Shown piece after piece: positions 1 to 8,291 of a stretch of 64,000 nt of DNA. The stretch spans positions 1 to 64,000 of the forward strand of contig JALSQX010000060.1 in NCBI GenBank assembly GCA_026985075.1, in the 5' to 3' direction. The number at the start of each line of letters is the position of its first letter. Within the stretch, counting starts at the first letter, position 1. Under the pieces are notes generated by a model. That model was given only the letters and a program-made list of their open reading frames with translations. It was not told where the DNA came from and did not search any database. Source of the stretch: Blastocatellia bacterium (lineage in GTDB: Bacteria > Acidobacteriota > Blastocatellia > HR10 > J050). A program made the position numbers and the translations under genes.

Positions 1-145
1 CCCGCCTCAACCCCTCCGACTCCGCCACGATCCCCACCACCCAGGTCAACTCCAAAACCTCACTCCGCCGCACCTTGTACATCAAATCCGTCCCTATGTT
101 CCCCGTCCCCAAGATGGCAACTTTGACGCGTTCTCCGGCCATCAT
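1..145 (-). CDS. Acetaldehyde dehydrogenase (acylating), N-terminal part, cut by window edge
   Basis: Only the first 48 codons are inside the window. They show the typical start of MhpF/BphJ-type acylating acetaldehyde dehydrogenases: KVAILG, then [10 protein letters not shown] (NAD-binding Rossmann loop), then a WVVGIV strand. The family oxidises acetaldehyde to acetyl-CoA as the last step of meta-cleavage, usually channelled from a 4-hydroxy-2-oxovalerate aldolase that would lie beyond base 1. Two consecutive ATGs are possible; the ribosome site GGGAGGTGAG is just upstream of the first. It follows the hydratase and hemerythrin-like genes, which supports a meta-cleavage tail. The catalytic Cys is outside the window. 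Confidence 0.85.
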   Translation of the reverse strand, partial: MMAGERVKVAILGTGNIGTDLMYKVRRSEVLELTWVVGIVAESEGLRR

Positions 146-164
146 TCACTCACCTCCCTGAGTT

Positions 165-617
165 TCACCCCTCGCGCTCCAGGAGAGGGAAAATGTCCGC
201 TTCCTCTTGATGAATATGTTCCACGATCATGCTGATGACGCGCTCTCCAGTGCTGACGAGCGTCTCTAAGGCGCGACGCGTTCCCGTCGATTTCACGCCG
301 GCGAGCGCCCTTTTGAGCCGCTCATATTCCCGCCGCAAGAGGACATCTTCGTTCTGGAGCTCCCGAACGACCGTATGATGTCCCCATCCCCGGTTCAAAA
401 GGACGGGAAGCAAAGACTCTTTTTCCCTGGCGCAATGAACCATGATCTCATTCTTGAGAAGACGACACAGTCCCTGCAGGGCCTCCACCACCGTCGCGGC
501 ATCGGTTGATGCAATGGACAACCCATTCAGCGAGCGATCGAGCTCCCTCAACCGCTGTAAGAGCTCGCGGTGCTCCCTCTTCAGTTCATCTAACTCTTTC
601 AATATATCGACGTCCAT
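165..617 (-). CDS. Hemerythrin-like (HHE-domain) protein
   Basis: The 150-residue protein is all-helical with His and Glu spaced as in hemerythrin HHE proteins: H16 in the first helix, H and E in MVHCAREKES near residue 60, HH near 80, and EHIHQEEADIF near 134-141. The family holds an oxo-bridged diiron site that binds O2 or NO or senses iron. I chose the ATG at 617 because GAGGAG lies 8 bases upstream; an in-frame ATG 33 bases earlier has no good ribosome site. It sits between the hydratase and acetaldehyde dehydrogenase genes, an unusual place. A role in supplying or sensing O2 for ring cleavage is only a guess. Confidence 0.8.
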   Translation of the reverse strand: MDVDILKELDELKREHRELLQRLRELDRSLNGLSIASTDAATVVEALQGLCRLLKNEIMVHCAREKESLLPVLLNRGWGHHTVVRELQNEDVLLRREYERLKRALAGVKSTGTRRALETLVSTGERVISMIVEHIHQEEADIFPLLEREG

Positions 618-868
618 CGAAGCATCTCCTCGGGGCGGATTCGTCATCAAGAGAGAGAAGACTTTTTACAGGCTGCCGCCCTTCCAGTCAAGTGCTGGCT
701 CGAATGGGCTCACTTGGATTGAATTCGGACACGCTCGCTCAACTCCAGATCCGCTTCCACGCGCACTCACGTCCGCACTCGCGCCTCGAACGCGATACTC
801 TTCACCCGCTGGATTCCGGGCTCAGCTTCAGAACCATGTATGTGACGCTATTGGCCCTCGCTCAGGGT

Positions 869-1657
869 TCAGGCGAATGTGACACTCACCGACCCGAGAT
901 GGGCGAACTCGGCCTTCACCTCGTCGCCCGCGCTCACCCCTAAAGCTGCCGACAATGATCCAGAGAGGATCACCTCTCCAGCCTTCAATGCGATGCCGAA
1001 CTCAGCCAGCTTATTGGCCAGCCAGGTCACTGCTCCTGCCGGATGTCCCAGCACGGCCGCTCCCGCTCCCGTCAGGGCGACTTCTCCATTCCGGGAGAGC
1101 ACCATCCCCAGCAACCGCAAATCCACAGCATCAATTGGCGTTCGCTGTTTTCCCAGGACGAACAATCCCGACGAAGCGTTATCGGCGATCGTATCGGCGA
1201 GTTTGATCTGCCATTTTCGAATGCGGCTATCGATGATCTCAATGGCCGGTGCCAGTGATTCAGTAGCCGCAATCACGTCTTCCATCGTCAAGCCCGGTCC
1301 CTGGAGATCGCGCTTCAGGATGAAAGCAATTTCCGCTTCCACTTTCGGTTGCACCAATCGATCCAGGGCGACCACTCCGCCATCGACGACGGCCATGTCA
1401 TCGAGCAAATGTCCATAATCGGGCTGGTCGACGCCCAGCATCTGTTGCATGGCTCGACTGGTCAATCCGATCTTCTTTCCCACGACGCGTCGGCCCTCGG
1501 CGAGCTTGCGGCGAATGATTTCCAACTGGACGGCATAAGCCTCTTCCGGCGTCAATTGGGGATATCTCTCGGTCAACGGCGGAATCGGTCGCCGCCCTCG
1601 CTCGGCTTCATAGAGTGCAGTGGCCAGCTCCTCAATTCGCGATTCGGATAGCGGCAT
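869..1657 (-). CDS. 2-oxopent-4-enoate hydratase family (MhpD-like)
   Basis: The 262-residue protein matches the MhpD/XylJ/4-oxalocrotonate decarboxylase family. It has GKKIGLTS, a YGHLLDDM segment, the metal-binding ExE in QPKVEAEIAFIL, and AIEIIDSRI with a further acidic ligand. The family adds water to 2-hydroxypenta-2,4-dienoate to give 4-hydroxy-2-oxovalerate, or decarboxylates oxalocrotonate; sequence alone does not decide which. The longer reading frame running into the IclR gene was rejected: the ATG at 1657 has GGGAG upstream and starts the family's normal N-terminus. It is 13 bases downstream of the IclR gene, so it is probably in its operon. Confidence 0.88.
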   Translation of the reverse strand: MPLSESRIEELATALYEAERGRRPIPPLTERYPQLTPEEAYAVQLEIIRRKLAEGRRVVGKKIGLTSRAMQQMLGVDQPDYGHLLDDMAVVDGGVVALDRLVQPKVEAEIAFILKRDLQGPGLTMEDVIAATESLAPAIEIIDSRIRKWQIKLADTIADNASSGLFVLGKQRTPIDAVDLRLLGMVLSRNGEVALTGAGAAVLGHPAGAVTWLANKLAEFGIALKAGEVILSGSLSAALGVSAGDEVKAEFAHLGSVSVTFA

Positions 1658-1670
1658 CGTTCGTCTCCCA

Positions 1671-2534
1671 TCACCTGGAATTCTTCCTCTTTGGCGTAGC
1701 CGCTCCTCGCCGGGAACGCTCCCCCTCACCCCCTTCATCCTCCTCGGCGCCTCGATATCCGAGATCGCGCGAAATCGCCCGAGCGGCGGCCATGACCGAC
1801 CGGGCCAAGATGGGAATTCGCTCATCGGTCAGTCGAAAAGCCGGCCCGGCGATACTCACCGAAGCCACGACGCGACCAGAATAGTCTCGGACCGGCGCCC
1901 CGATGCACTTCAATCCCTCTTCGAATTCCTCGTTATCGATGGAGTAGCCCCGCTGGCGAATGAGCGCCAACTCCTGCTTGAGCTCGACCAAAGTGGTGAT
2001 CGTGTTCGGCGTGAAGGCCCGCAGGCCGCGCTGTCGAACCAATTCTTCCAATTCCCGTTCGGGGAGGAAGGCCAACAGCGCCTTCCCCACCCCCGTGCAG
2101 TGAGCCGGATTCCGCTTGCCCACGGTGGAAGGAACGCGCATCGTCCGCGGCGGCTCGTGCTTGTCCAGATAGAGTACCTCTCCTCGATCGAGGATACAAA
2201 AGTGCGCCGTCTCGCCCGTCTCCAACACCAACTGCTCCAGATGAGATCGCGCCCGCTCGCGCACATCCAGATGAGAGACGGCACTGCTGCCCATCTCAAA
2301 GAGCTTCAGTCCCAACCGGTACTTCCCATTGGAAGGACTCTTTTCGATCAATCGATGTCGCTCGAGCACCTTCAACAGTCGGCGCACTGTGCTCTTGTTC
2401 AATCCCAATCGCTCGATGAGCTCGGCCTGGGATAGTTCCGGTCCCTGCTTCCACAACAGTTCTAGGATGGCCAGCGCACGGTCCAGGACCTGGACGCGAT
2501 AGGGGGATTGACCTGTCGAAGCGCGCTCACTCAT
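1671..2534 (-). CDS. IclR-family transcriptional regulator
   Basis: The 287-residue protein has an N-terminal winged helix-turn-helix (about residues 15-75; LSQAELIERLGLNKSTVRR) and a C-terminal IclR effector domain containing AHCTGVGKALLAF and GYSIDNEEFEEGLKCIGAPV, both standard IclR landmarks. These regulators commonly bind aromatic or small acid ligands in catabolic clusters. A charged tail of about 25 residues (EEDEGGEGERSRR) follows the fold. It leads an operon with the hydratase, the hemerythrin-like protein and acetaldehyde dehydrogenase. A TTGACA promoter and a palindrome adjoining the start codon suggest autoregulation. Confidence 0.92.
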   Translation of the reverse strand: MSERASTGQSPYRVQVLDRALAILELLWKQGPELSQAELIERLGLNKSTVRRLLKVLERHRLIEKSPSNGKYRLGLKLFEMGSSAVSHLDVRERARSHLEQLVLETGETAHFCILDRGEVLYLDKHEPPRTMRVPSTVGKRNPAHCTGVGKALLAFLPERELEELVRQRGLRAFTPNTITTLVELKQELALIRQRGYSIDNEEFEEGLKCIGAPVRDYSGRVVASVSIAGPAFRLTDERIPILARSVMAAARAISRDLGYRGAEEDEGGEGERSRRGAATPKRKNSR

Positions 2535-2536
2535 GT

Positions 2537-2549
2537 GTCATATTATGGC
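2537..2549. promoter_or_regulatory. Probable IclR operator, proximal site
   Basis: GTCATATTATGGC is a near-perfect palindrome beginning 3 bases upstream of the iclR start codon. It shares an 11-base core (CATAATATGAC on the minus strand) with the perfect palindrome at 2869-2881. A protein bound here would block the transcript leader and the ribosome site. Confidence 0.55.
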
Positions 2550-2578
2550 GCTTTGATCACATAACAACACCTCTATAC

Positions 2579-2607
2579 AATTACCAAAAACTGATCCGCG
2601 ATGTCAA
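2579..2607 (-). promoter_or_regulatory. Promoter of the iclR operon
   Basis: The minus strand has a perfect -35 TTGACA (2602-2607), a 17-base spacer and a weak -10 GTAATT (2579-2584; TAATTG one base further also fits). The predicted start of transcription falls about 35-40 bases before the iclR ATG, just upstream of the proximal palindrome. Confidence 0.55.
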
Positions 2608-2868
2608 GCGATTTTTTACTCCCCATCTCACCGGGGCGACCGGTCGCTGACCGCTCGCCCGCGGAATGCTCATATCACGGCCCTCCCCTGAACGGCTCGG
2701 ATATCCTCCGTGCGCCGATATGCGCGTCTTATTGGAGAAAGATCATCGATCGCCGAGACAGGAATGAATGCCCCGATGGCGACGCTCTCGCGCCTGACGA
2801 CCTCACGATGACGGCAGTAAGCCGGGGAGAGTCGCTCATCTCATGGCTCTGACTATGAAATTGTGTGT

Positions 2869-2881
2869 GTCATAATATGAC
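2869..2881. promoter_or_regulatory. Probable IclR operator, distal site
   Basis: GTCATAATATGAC is a perfect 13-base palindrome about 320 bases upstream of the proximal site. The matching core and the location in the same control region suggest that one regulator binds both, possibly with looping. It could also serve a transcript not recognised here. Confidence 0.5.
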
Positions 2882-2930
2882 CCTATGCTTCAATTCTGAG
2901 CATTGGGATGCAGCGTCATCTCCACTCACA

Positions 2931-3008
2931 GCGACCGGGGTTCACTGTTGATCCCAGGCCCGGAGCGGAAGAAGTGCTCTCATCGACTCGGCGACCGAAG
3001 TTCACTGT
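2931..3008. repeat. Two 18-base direct repeats, 60-base period
   Basis: GCGACCGGGGTTCACTGT (2931-2948) and GCGACCGAAGTTCACTGT (2991-3008) differ at two positions and are exactly 60 bases apart. Function unknown; binding sites or remnants of a repeat are both possible. Confidence 0.5.
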
Positions 3009-3281
3009 GAGGAAGCCATTGATGGCCCATGGGATGGCCACGTTATGGGGGCCCGGCGTCCACTCGTTGAGGAGGCTATTGGGTTCAGACGCCGTCTCAC
3101 TCGGGTGACTCTCAGGATTATACCTGAGCAGAAGGCGGGAATCTCACCCTCCAGGCGTGCGGCGTCCTCACCTCCACGGACGACGGCGGGCGCCAATCCA
3201 CATGGAGCACCGAAGGTCAACTCAACATCCCCTGACTCTTTGACCCGACCTGAGGGGCGAGTGAACTCACCAGGCGGTGTA

Positions 3282-4751
3282 CTACTCGCTCAGATCGACC
3301 CAGACACTTTTGACCTGAGTGTAGTATTCCAGCGCATGCATCCCCAATTCCCGACCGAATCCGCTTTTCTTGTACCCGCCGAATGGTGAGGCGACGTCGT
3401 AACGGTTATAGGTGTTAATCCAGACGGTTCCCGCCTTCAATTCCCGGGCCAGTCGATGGGCCTTTTTGATGTCCCGCGTCCACACGCCAGCGGCTAGGCC
3501 ATAGATGGTATCATTGGCTTTTTCGATCGCCTCGTCGAGATCTCTCACGGGAATGACCGACAACACCGGTCCGAAGATCTCGTCCTGAGCGATCTTCATC
3601 TTGTTATCCACTCGATCGAAGATGGTGGGATTGAAGTAGAATCCCTTCCCGTTACCGAGGGACGGTCGATCGCCGCCAGTGACCAGGATGGCGCCCTCGC
3701 GACGCCCGATTTCCACATACCGCATGACCTTCTCCAGTTGAGCTTGGGAAGCGAGCGGACCGAGTCGTGTTTTGGGATTCAAGGGGTCGCCGGGTTGGGC
3801 TTTTTGAGCGCGCGCTGTCAGGCGTTCCAGCAATTGATCGTGAATCGCCTGCTCGACGAACAAGCGCGAGCCCGCCGTGCACACCTGACCGTTGTTATAG
3901 AAGATGCCGATGAACGCTCCTCGCGTCGCCTGATCCAGGTCAGCATCGGCCAGAACGATATTCGGCGATTTCCCTCCCAGCTCCAAGGTCACCTTTTTCA
4001 GCGTGGCCGCCGCTTCGCGCATGATCTGCTGTCCGGTCGTCGTCTCGCCGGTGAAGGCGATCTTATCCACGCCCGGATGGCGCACCAACGCCGCTCCCAC
4101 CCGGCCCGGACCGGTCACCACATTGAACACGCCGGGCGGCAGATCGATCTCCTGAATGAGTTCAGCGAGTCGGAGCAGGCTGAGCGATGTCTCCTCGGCC
4201 GGCTTGGCGATGACCGTGTTCCCGGCGGCCAAGGCGGGCGCGATCTTCCAGCAGGCCAACAGCAACGGGAAGTTCCATGGCGTGATGGCCGCCACTACTC
4301 CCACGGGCTCTCTCAGGGTGTAGTTGAAAAACGGTCCACTCACCGGGATCGTCTCGCCTTGAATCTTGGTCGTCCAGCCGGCATAGTAATGGAACAGTTC
4401 GGCCACCATGGGAATGTCAACATATCGGGACTCGGTGATGGGCTTTCCGGCATCAATGGTCTCCAGGTAAGCCAACTCATCAGCGTATTGCATCACCAGG
4501 TCGCCGATTCTCCATAGTATCTTCCCACGGTCGGCGGCGCTCAGTTGACGCCACTTGCCGGACTCGAAGGCTTGCCGCGCCGCTCGCACGGCCTGATCGA
4601 CGTCCTCATCTCCGGCCAGAGCGATATCGGTGATCGGTTCGCCGGTGGCCGGATTGATGCTCTGGAAGCTCTCACCGGAAAGCGGCTCTCGCCACTCTCC
4701 ATTAATGAATAATTTCCCTGGTTTCACCTGGAATTTCGCCTCTTCTGTCAT
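3282..4751 (-). CDS. NAD-dependent aldehyde dehydrogenase
   Basis: The 489-residue protein is a complete ALDH-superfamily enzyme. It carries PWNFPLLLACWKIAPALAAGN (cofactor binding), FTGETTTGQ, LELGGKSPNIV with the general-base Glu, and NNGQVCTAGSRLFV with the catalytic Cys. Its closest resemblance by eye is to 2-hydroxymuconic-semialdehyde and betaine aldehyde dehydrogenases. In this setting oxidation of a ring-cleavage semialdehyde or an aromatic aldehyde is likely. I chose the ATG at 4751 because GGGGAGG precedes it; the frame continues 17 codons upstream without a ribosome site. Substrate is not decidable from sequence. Confidence 0.9.
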   Translation of the reverse strand: MTEEAKFQVKPGKLFINGEWREPLSGESFQSINPATGEPITDIALAGDEDVDQAVRAARQAFESGKWRQLSAADRGKILWRIGDLVMQYADELAYLETIDAGKPITESRYVDIPMVAELFHYYAGWTTKIQGETIPVSGPFFNYTLREPVGVVAAITPWNFPLLLACWKIAPALAAGNTVIAKPAEETSLSLLRLAELIQEIDLPPGVFNVVTGPGRVGAALVRHPGVDKIAFTGETTTGQQIMREAAATLKKVTLELGGKSPNIVLADADLDQATRGAFIGIFYNNGQVCTAGSRLFVEQAIHDQLLERLTARAQKAQPGDPLNPKTRLGPLASQAQLEKVMRYVEIGRREGAILVTGGDRPSLGNGKGFYFNPTIFDRVDNKMKIAQDEIFGPVLSVIPVRDLDEAIEKANDTIYGLAAGVWTRDIKKAHRLARELKAGTVWINTYNRYDVASPFGGYKKSGFGRELGMHALEYYTQVKSVWVDLSE

Positions 4752-4916
4752 AGGCCTCCCCTGAAACGTAGAAGTGTGACACAAGATGATATCAATTCTC
4801 ACTCATCGCGGTGGGCTATATCCTCGGAGCGACGGTTGTGAAGCCATCATCCTGCTGCTCTTGATGGCCTCCTCGTCGCCAGCAGTCGGCCCCGGGAAGG
4901 ATGGGCGGCTCGCCCT

Positions 4917-5026
4917 GGAAGGAGTTCTCCGACTCCTCCTCAATCGACCGCCCCAGTATCCTTCCGCCTCGAGGATGAGTAAAAGTCGGCCGGGAAGGAG
5001 TTCTCCGACTCCTCCTCAATTGACCG
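4917..5026. repeat. Pair of 34-base direct repeats with internal hairpin, in the 4752-5135 gap
   Basis: Copies at 4917-4950 and 4993-5026 differ at one base. Each starts GGAAGGAGTT and contains an inverted pair GGAGT/ACTCC able to form a short hairpin. A partial third copy (CGGGAAGGA) lies near 4893. The rest of this 384-base gap between the aldehyde dehydrogenase start and the upstream cytochrome stop holds no gene that I recognise. Confidence 0.7.
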
Positions 5027-5135
5027 ACCTCCCACCGCCAGAAATCCAGAACAGGTAGTTATAGTTGTCGAGCCGTGGCGGCGTCAATGCGACGCCTACT
5101 GCTCAAGAGCATTCGAGAGCGGACCGACGACCCTC

Positions 5136-5777
5136 TCAATGCTTCCCTGGAGCCAGTGGGACGCCTTTTCGCTGTGAGGTGATGTAGCTCTCCAGGGCGA
5201 TCATTCGGGGATCGTTGCAATCGAGCGGCTTTCCCTTCATCGGATGTTCAATGCACCAATTGATCATATCCCGCAATGTGGCCACCTGCTTGAGTTGCGT
5301 TTGAAACTTGGGATAGGTTTCCGGATGCGTATCGGCGGCATCGGGATGACACATATCGCAGGAGATGCCATTGGTTCCGCCGAGCGCCTTCCAGTCATGG
5401 AACAGCCGATATCCTTCCTCGATGATCCTGTTCTGCTCCCGCTCCCACGTCATCCGATCACGTTTGGTCCACTGACTCCTCTGCTTGGCCTGGTAGCTGG
5501 CCATCAACCGGGCAGCAACCGCCCGGGCTCGCGCTGGCGGCAAAACGCCGTCGGCAGCCACATCGCTCGCCTCGATGGCCGTTTCGCCATCGCAGAGTTC
5601 CACCACCAGATGATCCTCGCTCGCCTTGCGGTTCGTATCTTGCTGGAGAGATGGAGCACCGCCAGGTGAGACGGTCGTTTTGACGGAGGTCGCGGCCGTG
5701 CGATACACGCCCCACGAGAGAGTGATCCCTCCCAGGATGAATATGATGGTGAACCACAATCTCATATCCGGCTTCAT
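5136..5777 (-). CDS. Membrane-anchored or exported c-type cytochrome
   Basis: The 213-residue protein begins with a basic stretch and one hydrophobic segment (about residues 7-27), either a signal peptide or an anchor. It has a single heme-attachment motif CDMCH at 140-144. The C-terminal stretch with NWCIEHPMKGKPLDC resembles the C-terminal part of SoxA/TsdA-type cytochromes. There is only one CxxCH, so it should be monoheme. It follows the phosphoesterase and a second cytochrome gene and probably belongs with them as a periplasmic redox set. GGAGG lies 7 bases before the ATG. Confidence 0.8.
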   Translation of the reverse strand: MKPDMRLWFTIIFILGGITLSWGVYRTAATSVKTTVSPGGAPSLQQDTNRKASEDHLVVELCDGETAIEASDVAADGVLPPARARAVAARLMASYQAKQRSQWTKRDRMTWEREQNRIIEEGYRLFHDWKALGGTNGISCDMCHPDAADTHPETYPKFQTQLKQVATLRDMINWCIEHPMKGKPLDCNDPRMIALESYITSQRKGVPLAPGKH

Positions 5778-5865
5778 CGTTCTTCCTCCAGATCAAAAAA
5801 TGAGTGCTCCGGCGAGAAGGAGGCTCATACAGGCGGGCCTCCGATACGGCCTCCCCTTCCAGGCA

Positions 5866-5882
5866 CTGGAGCCGAGCTCCAG
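5866..5882. other. Small perfect hairpin between cytochrome and phosphoesterase genes
   Basis: CTGGAGC-CGA-GCTCCAG forms a 7-base-pair stem with a 3-base loop in the 198-base gap downstream of the phosphoesterase stop. No T run follows, so a classical terminator is unlikely; mRNA processing or stabilisation is possible. Confidence 0.4.
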
Positions 5883-5975
5883 GGCTCCTGACGCCCATCC
5901 ACTTGGAGGATGAAACGTGACTCCTCCCCGCAGACGAGCTGCGAGGCATCCGTGGCATCCGTCACTCCTTGGCCA

Positions 5976-7100
5976 TCAATATGACGGGAACTCCGGCGCC
6001 GGCGGTATGGCCTCCTTCCCCCATGATTCCAGATAGGCCTTGGCTACAGTGATGGGATCTCGTCGCCAGAGGTAATAATGAGCATCGGCATAGCCGGTGC
6101 GATAGACATCGAGCGCGCCATACCCCAACCCGTCTAACTCATTGAAGGGATCGACGCGGTTCATCTTCACCGTGAGTTTGGGCAAACCTTCCGGCGCGTA
6201 GGGCCAGGGCCAGGATGTGGCCAGCATGCCGTGGAAGTGAATATTCTTGATGCGATGGGTGACCAACTGATGAGTATGAGCATGGAGGACGGTGACCGAT
6301 TTGAACGGAAAGAGCAGAGCCTGCACCTCCTCGGCATCTTCGATCCAGAAATTCCAGGGACGATAGTACTTGTAAAGCGGAGCGTGCGTCATGATGATGA
6401 TGGGGGTCTCCTTGGGCACGCGAGCCAGGTCTTGTCGGAGCCACTCCCGATTGGCCTCGCCCACCTCGAACCGGCTTTGAATGGGACTATCCAGTTGGGC
6501 CACCGTCCTCATGCGTTCCTCCGGCGTCATCTGGCGCGCGGTCCAGAAATCTTTTTCCTGAACGCTCATCAAGGCGATGAAATGAACGCCCTTGTGATCG
6601 AACGAGTAGTTCACTGGACCGAACAACTCTCGCCATGCCTCTCCCATGTCCAGATACCAATCGTGCTCCCCGACGACCATCTTGACCGGCACCTTGAGCT
6701 CGCTGAGAATCTGCTTCCCGAGCTCTAACTCGGTCCGACGACCCATCTGGGCCAGATCGCCTCCCAAAAGCACGAAATCGGGGCGCGGCTTGAGCCTGTT
6801 GATGTCCTCTACGGCCCGGATGGCCGCCCGGATGAACCGCTCATTCAATTTTCGCTCGTAGAGATGGGTATCGGCCATGTAGGCGAACCGAAACGCCGGC
6901 TTCTCGCCCCCATCGGCGAGAACGACATCCACGAGCTGGAAGGAATGAGGGGGAAGGGTCGATTTGGCGGCGGCCATGGCCGCCGTCATGCCAGCGATTC
7001 TGAGGAACGATCGACGGTCGAGCCGTTTCACCGCTTCGAAGAACTCGGCTCGCTCTCGCCGGTATTGCTCTTCCCGTTGCCTCCATTTGAGTGGTCGCAT
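5976..7100 (-). CDS. Tat-exported calcineurin-like metallophosphoesterase
   Basis: The 374-residue protein has a Tat signal (RRSFLR at 29-34, then an Ala/Met-rich hydrophobic run) and the metallophosphoesterase blocks ADTH, LLGGDLAQ, GEHD, MTHAPL and HAHTH. The third block reads GEHD instead of the usual GNHD. From memory this variant, followed by a segment like YSFDHKGVHFIAL, occurs in a subfamily found next to c-type cytochromes, as here. Its substrate is unknown. I chose the ATG at 7100 (GGGGAGGTGG upstream) over an ATG 27 bases earlier. It is probably periplasmic. Confidence 0.85.
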   Translation of the reverse strand: MRPLKWRQREEQYRRERAEFFEAVKRLDRRSFLRIAGMTAAMAAAKSTLPPHSFQLVDVVLADGGEKPAFRFAYMADTHLYERKLNERFIRAAIRAVEDINRLKPRPDFVLLGGDLAQMGRRTELELGKQILSELKVPVKMVVGEHDWYLDMGEAWRELFGPVNYSFDHKGVHFIALMSVQEKDFWTARQMTPEERMRTVAQLDSPIQSRFEVGEANREWLRQDLARVPKETPIIIMTHAPLYKYYRPWNFWIEDAEEVQALLFPFKSVTVLHAHTHQLVTHRIKNIHFHGMLATSWPWPYAPEGLPKLTVKMNRVDPFNELDGLGYGALDVYRTGYADAHYYLWRRDPITVAKAYLESWGKEAIPPAPEFPSY

Positions 7101-7440
7101 TCTCCACCTCCCCATCGACGCGGTCATTCACCGGGTCATCCGAGATGGCGAGTGGGCGGGCCCTTTTCTGAAAACACGGCGCACAAAGTCACCGATGAAG
7201 AGATCGCCTTACTGGATTCATCAGTTCATCAGCGCCTATCCATCCACTGCCCTCGCCCACCGTGGGCCGTTGGCCCACGGTCTTGGCCCTGGGCTATTGG
7301 CCCGGCCCCCCATCCACGATGGGACCCTCGGACGAGGGCATGATCGAGCTGCCCTCTCACCTTCCCGGTCAGAGGTCACTCCCCAGATTCCGCCGGGGAG
7401 CGTTCTGCCCGCACCACTCTCCCTATCGTTCGGAAGGGAA
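7101..7440. other. 340-base gap with a strong 9-base-pair hairpin
   Basis: CCGTGGGCC-GTT-GGCCCACGG (7260-7280) is a perfect inverted repeat. A second imperfect GC-rich inverted repeat (GGGC...GCCC) follows within 25 bases. It lies downstream of the cytochrome c gene and upstream of the phosphoesterase on the minus strand. No T tract follows. I see no gene in this gap. Confidence 0.5.
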
Positions 7441-7860
7441 TCATTGCTTGAACTTCTGAATCGATTCGATGTATTTGGCCAACGCGTAGATATCCGACCG
7501 GGCCAGCGCTTCCCCCTCGCGGCGGCGAAAGACTCGACCCCAAATGGGCATCTCTCGGGTGCCGTGGGCCGGAACCACTCGTTCCCCGTCGATGAACGTC
7601 ATGACCTTGTAGATGGGGAACTTCTCTCCTCGCTTCTGTACGACCGTGAGGTCGGCGGGCTGTTTTTTGAGTTGGGTGGCCACTGGACCGTGTCCGGTGG
7701 CTTCAGCCCCATGGCAGGGCGCACAGTGTTTGAGGAAAAGTCGCCGTCCCTTTTCAATGAATCCTTGATCCTGCCCAGCAGCCGAACTCCACGCCACCGG
7801 GAGCATGAGCAGTATGATCACACTCAACATCGCGGTAATGCCGAACCAATTTTTTCGCAT
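7441..7860 (-). CDS. Class I cytochrome c, exported
   Basis: The 139-residue protein has a cleavable-looking signal peptide (residues 1-28, ending SSAAG), the heme motif CAPCH at 46-50, and a probable axial Met at 104 in REMPIWG. Size and layout fit a small periplasmic monoheme electron carrier. It heads the cytochrome/phosphoesterase/cytochrome group. A strong ribosome site AAGGAGGG precedes the ATG. Its redox partners cannot be told from sequence. Confidence 0.88.
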   Translation of the reverse strand: MRKNWFGITAMLSVIILLMLPVAWSSAAGQDQGFIEKGRRLFLKHCAPCHGAEATGHGPVATQLKKQPADLTVVQKRGEKFPIYKVMTFIDGERVVPAHGTREMPIWGRVFRRREGEALARSDIYALAKYIESIQKFKQ

Positions 7861-8291
7861 CTCGCCCTCCTTTCAGGGATTGATTCTGAAATATCATTCA
7901 GCCGGTGAGAGTTTTCACACAAGGTCAATCCATCCTCCCGTGTGATTTGCCCACCTCCGCGCCAGCCACGGTGAATTCATGCAAATCGCGTGCCCCCGAC
8001 TCGAAAAAGAAGTTCAAATCTAACCTCATCTACATGAGCAGGATAGCCGAGGTCCGTCGGGAACACCTCCCATGAGCACTGTGAATTTGGGACATTTGAC
8101 CCAATCAGTGGGCGAAAACTCCCACTCGGGAGGAGGGCGATGGTGAGGGGAGACCGGGTATGGCTCTTCGCCAAACGCGCTGATGTGCGGTGATCCACAC
8201 TCATCACTACGAGACCGTGGCATTGACGGGCCGGACATCTCCGCAGCGCTTCCCTCGAAACGCTCGGCGGCCCAGGCGATCGCTCCGCCTC
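7861..8291. other. 431-base gap between the ETF gene and the cytochrome group
   Basis: I see no gene and no convincing terminator. A TTGACC on the minus strand near 7926 could be a -35 box, but no good -10 box stands at the right distance. This gap probably contains the promoter of the cytochrome group. Confidence 0.35.

Larger units (their letters stand above)
2535..3281. other. 747-base intergenic control region upstream of iclR
   Basis: I recognise no gene here. It contains the iclR promoter, two related palindromes (2537-2549 and 2869-2881) and two 18-base direct repeats exactly 60 bases apart (2931 and 2991). The rest is featureless to my eye. Confidence 0.6.

Noticed and set aside
2601-2852. 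Plus-strand frame of 83 codons in the iclR upstream gap
   Set aside because: No ribosome site, no recognisable protein features, and it overlaps the iclR promoter.
7260-7280. Rho-independent terminator at the GC-rich hairpin
   Set aside because: The stem is strong, but no T run follows in either direction.
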